Source: Planctomycetaceae bacterium (GTDB lineage Bacteria; Planctomycetota; Planctomycetia; Planctomycetales; Planctomycetaceae). From it: a stretch of DNA of 5,323 nucleotides. The notes beneath the pieces were generated by a model. The model searched no databases. It was given only the letters and a program-made list of their open reading frames with translations, and was not told the DNA's origin. The translations under genes were made by a program, and so were the position numbers. This document shows, piece after piece, positions 4,612 to 5,323 of this stretch; within the stretch, counting starts at the first letter, position 1; every line of letters begins with the position of its first letter. The DNA is taken from positions 1-5,323 of the forward strand of contig JAEUIG010000350.1 in NCBI GenBank assembly GCA_016795125.1, written 5' to 3'.

Positions 4612-5323
4612 CTAGTCCGTGGCCGTCGATTCGTTCAGATCGATCAGGCCGTTTTTGTCGGCGTCGATCCGGTCGAAGTCCGCGCGCTCTCCCAGGAACT
4701 CACGCCAGGCGACGTCGTTGTCCTGGTTGCGGTCCATCCGTCGGAACCATGTCGGTCCGCTGGTGGACGGAGAAATGCGAGGAATGCCCGCAGCCTGCAT
4801 CGCCGCAGGATTCTGGCGCTGCTGGTTGAGAAACTGCGGCCGGGCGCGGGACACTCGCAGCGCGAACTCGCTCCGCATCTCGCTGGGGCCAAATCGGCCG
4901 TCCTTGTCGTGGTCGTACTTCCGTACCCGGATCGACCCCTCCAGGAACTCCCGCGGAGACAGCCGGAAGTCGAAATTTGCATCCAGGATGTCGAACAACG
5001 TCTTGGCGTCGTCCGAGACCGTCAAAACCAGCGTCGCTTCGGCCAGCCCGGCATTGGTCTGCGCGTAGCTTTTGACCTCCGCCAGTTGCACCATGCCGTC
5101 CCCATTGGCGTCGATGCCGGCAAATTCCACGTCGGGCAATGGGATTGTCTGCAGCATCCCGCGCAGCTGCATGAACTCGGTGGCATCCAGATAGTCGTTG
5201 TTGTCGGCGTCGGCCTGCTGAAACTGGTTCCCCGCGAAATTCGCCACCGTCTCGGCGTCGGAGGCGCCCCCCTGGCGATTGTTCGACGCAAGCACCTTGA
5301 CCGGCATGCCGGCCAGGCGCAGC
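4612..5323 (-). CDS. EF-hand calcium-binding protein with six loops, N-terminus cut by window edge
   Basis: The frame is open to the right edge. An internal ATG at 5307 would give 231 residues, but codons before it (reading LRLAG) are also open, so the true start is probably outside the window. Numbering from that ATG, six 12-residue EF-hand loops are visible at 33-44, 66-77, 109-120, 132-143, 192-203 and 215-226. All six keep Asp at position 1, Asp/Asn at 3 and 5, and Glu at 12; loops 2, 4 and 6 also have the canonical Gly at 6. They fall into pairs, as EF-hands normally do, with a Gln/Pro/Ser-rich linker at about 153-186 before the last pair. This predicts Ca2+ binding. EF-hand proteins of this kind are numerous in planctomycetes and often exported, but the signal region is not visible here. 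The partner and role are unknown. The gene ends 161 bp before tdh. Confidence 0.88.
   Translation of the reverse strand, partial: LRLAGMPVKVLASNNRQGGASDAETVANFAGNQFQQADADNNDYLDATEFMQLRGMLQTIPLPDVEFAGIDANGDGMVQLAEVKSYAQTNAGLAEATLVLTVSDDAKTLFDILDANFDFRLSPREFLEGSIRVRKYDHDKDGRFGPSEMRSEFALRVSRARPQFLNQQRQNPAAMQAAGIPRISPSTSGPTWFRRMDRNQDNDVAWREFLGERADFDRIDADKNGLIDLNESTATD

Noticed and set aside
1..5323. Search for tRNA, rRNA, CRISPR array or insertion sequence
   Set aside because: No cloverleaf, rRNA segment, regular repeat-spacer array, transposase or terminal inverted repeats were found by eye.

Overview
The window looks like a high-GC chromosomal segment of a planctomycete (Planctomycetota). The evidence is the gene set: a DUF1501 protein with a twin-arginine leader, a secreted formylglycine-type sulfatase, a multi-EF-hand protein and a CsrA-type regulator, a combination typical of that phylum. 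Shine-Dalgarno sequences are weak or absent before most starts, which also fits. I cannot name a genus. All five supported genes are on the minus strand, so transcription runs from right to left.

In transcription order: (1) 4612-5323, the C-terminal part of a protein with six complete EF-hand calcium loops; its 5' end lies beyond the right edge. (2) 4451-4611, a spacer with two small hairpins, one just behind the EF-hand stop codon. (3) 3419-4450, tdh, a zinc- and NAD-dependent L-threonine 3-dehydrogenase very like the E. coli enzyme; its usual partner kbl is not in the window. (4) 1998-3338, an exported sulfatase with the CxPSR formylglycine signature. (5) 1666-1989, starting 8 nt after the sulfatase stop, a 107-residue protein that reads as two CsrA domains in tandem. 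(6) 1288-1665, a spacer of 378 bp with degenerate short repeats, a GGA-rich purine tract on the plus strand, a strong inverted repeat and a weak candidate promoter. (7) 1-1287, most of a DUF1501 protein whose C-terminus lies beyond the left edge.

The most interesting item is the tandem CsrA. Its second domain aligns with E. coli CsrA without gaps over 48 residues and keeps the RNA-contacting residues (L4, R6, R7, R44 equivalents). The first domain keeps the fold signature MLVLS..PGE but has lost the arginines at positions 6, 7 and 44. Because a CsrA RNA site is built from strand 1 of one subunit and strand 5 of the other, a one-chain pseudo-dimer would have two half-defective sites, whereas pairing between second domains of two chains would give intact sites. 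Its tight coupling to a sulfatase gene suggests co-expression. tdh, sulfatase and csrA could form one transcript (gaps of 80 and 8 nt), but no shared pathway is evident.
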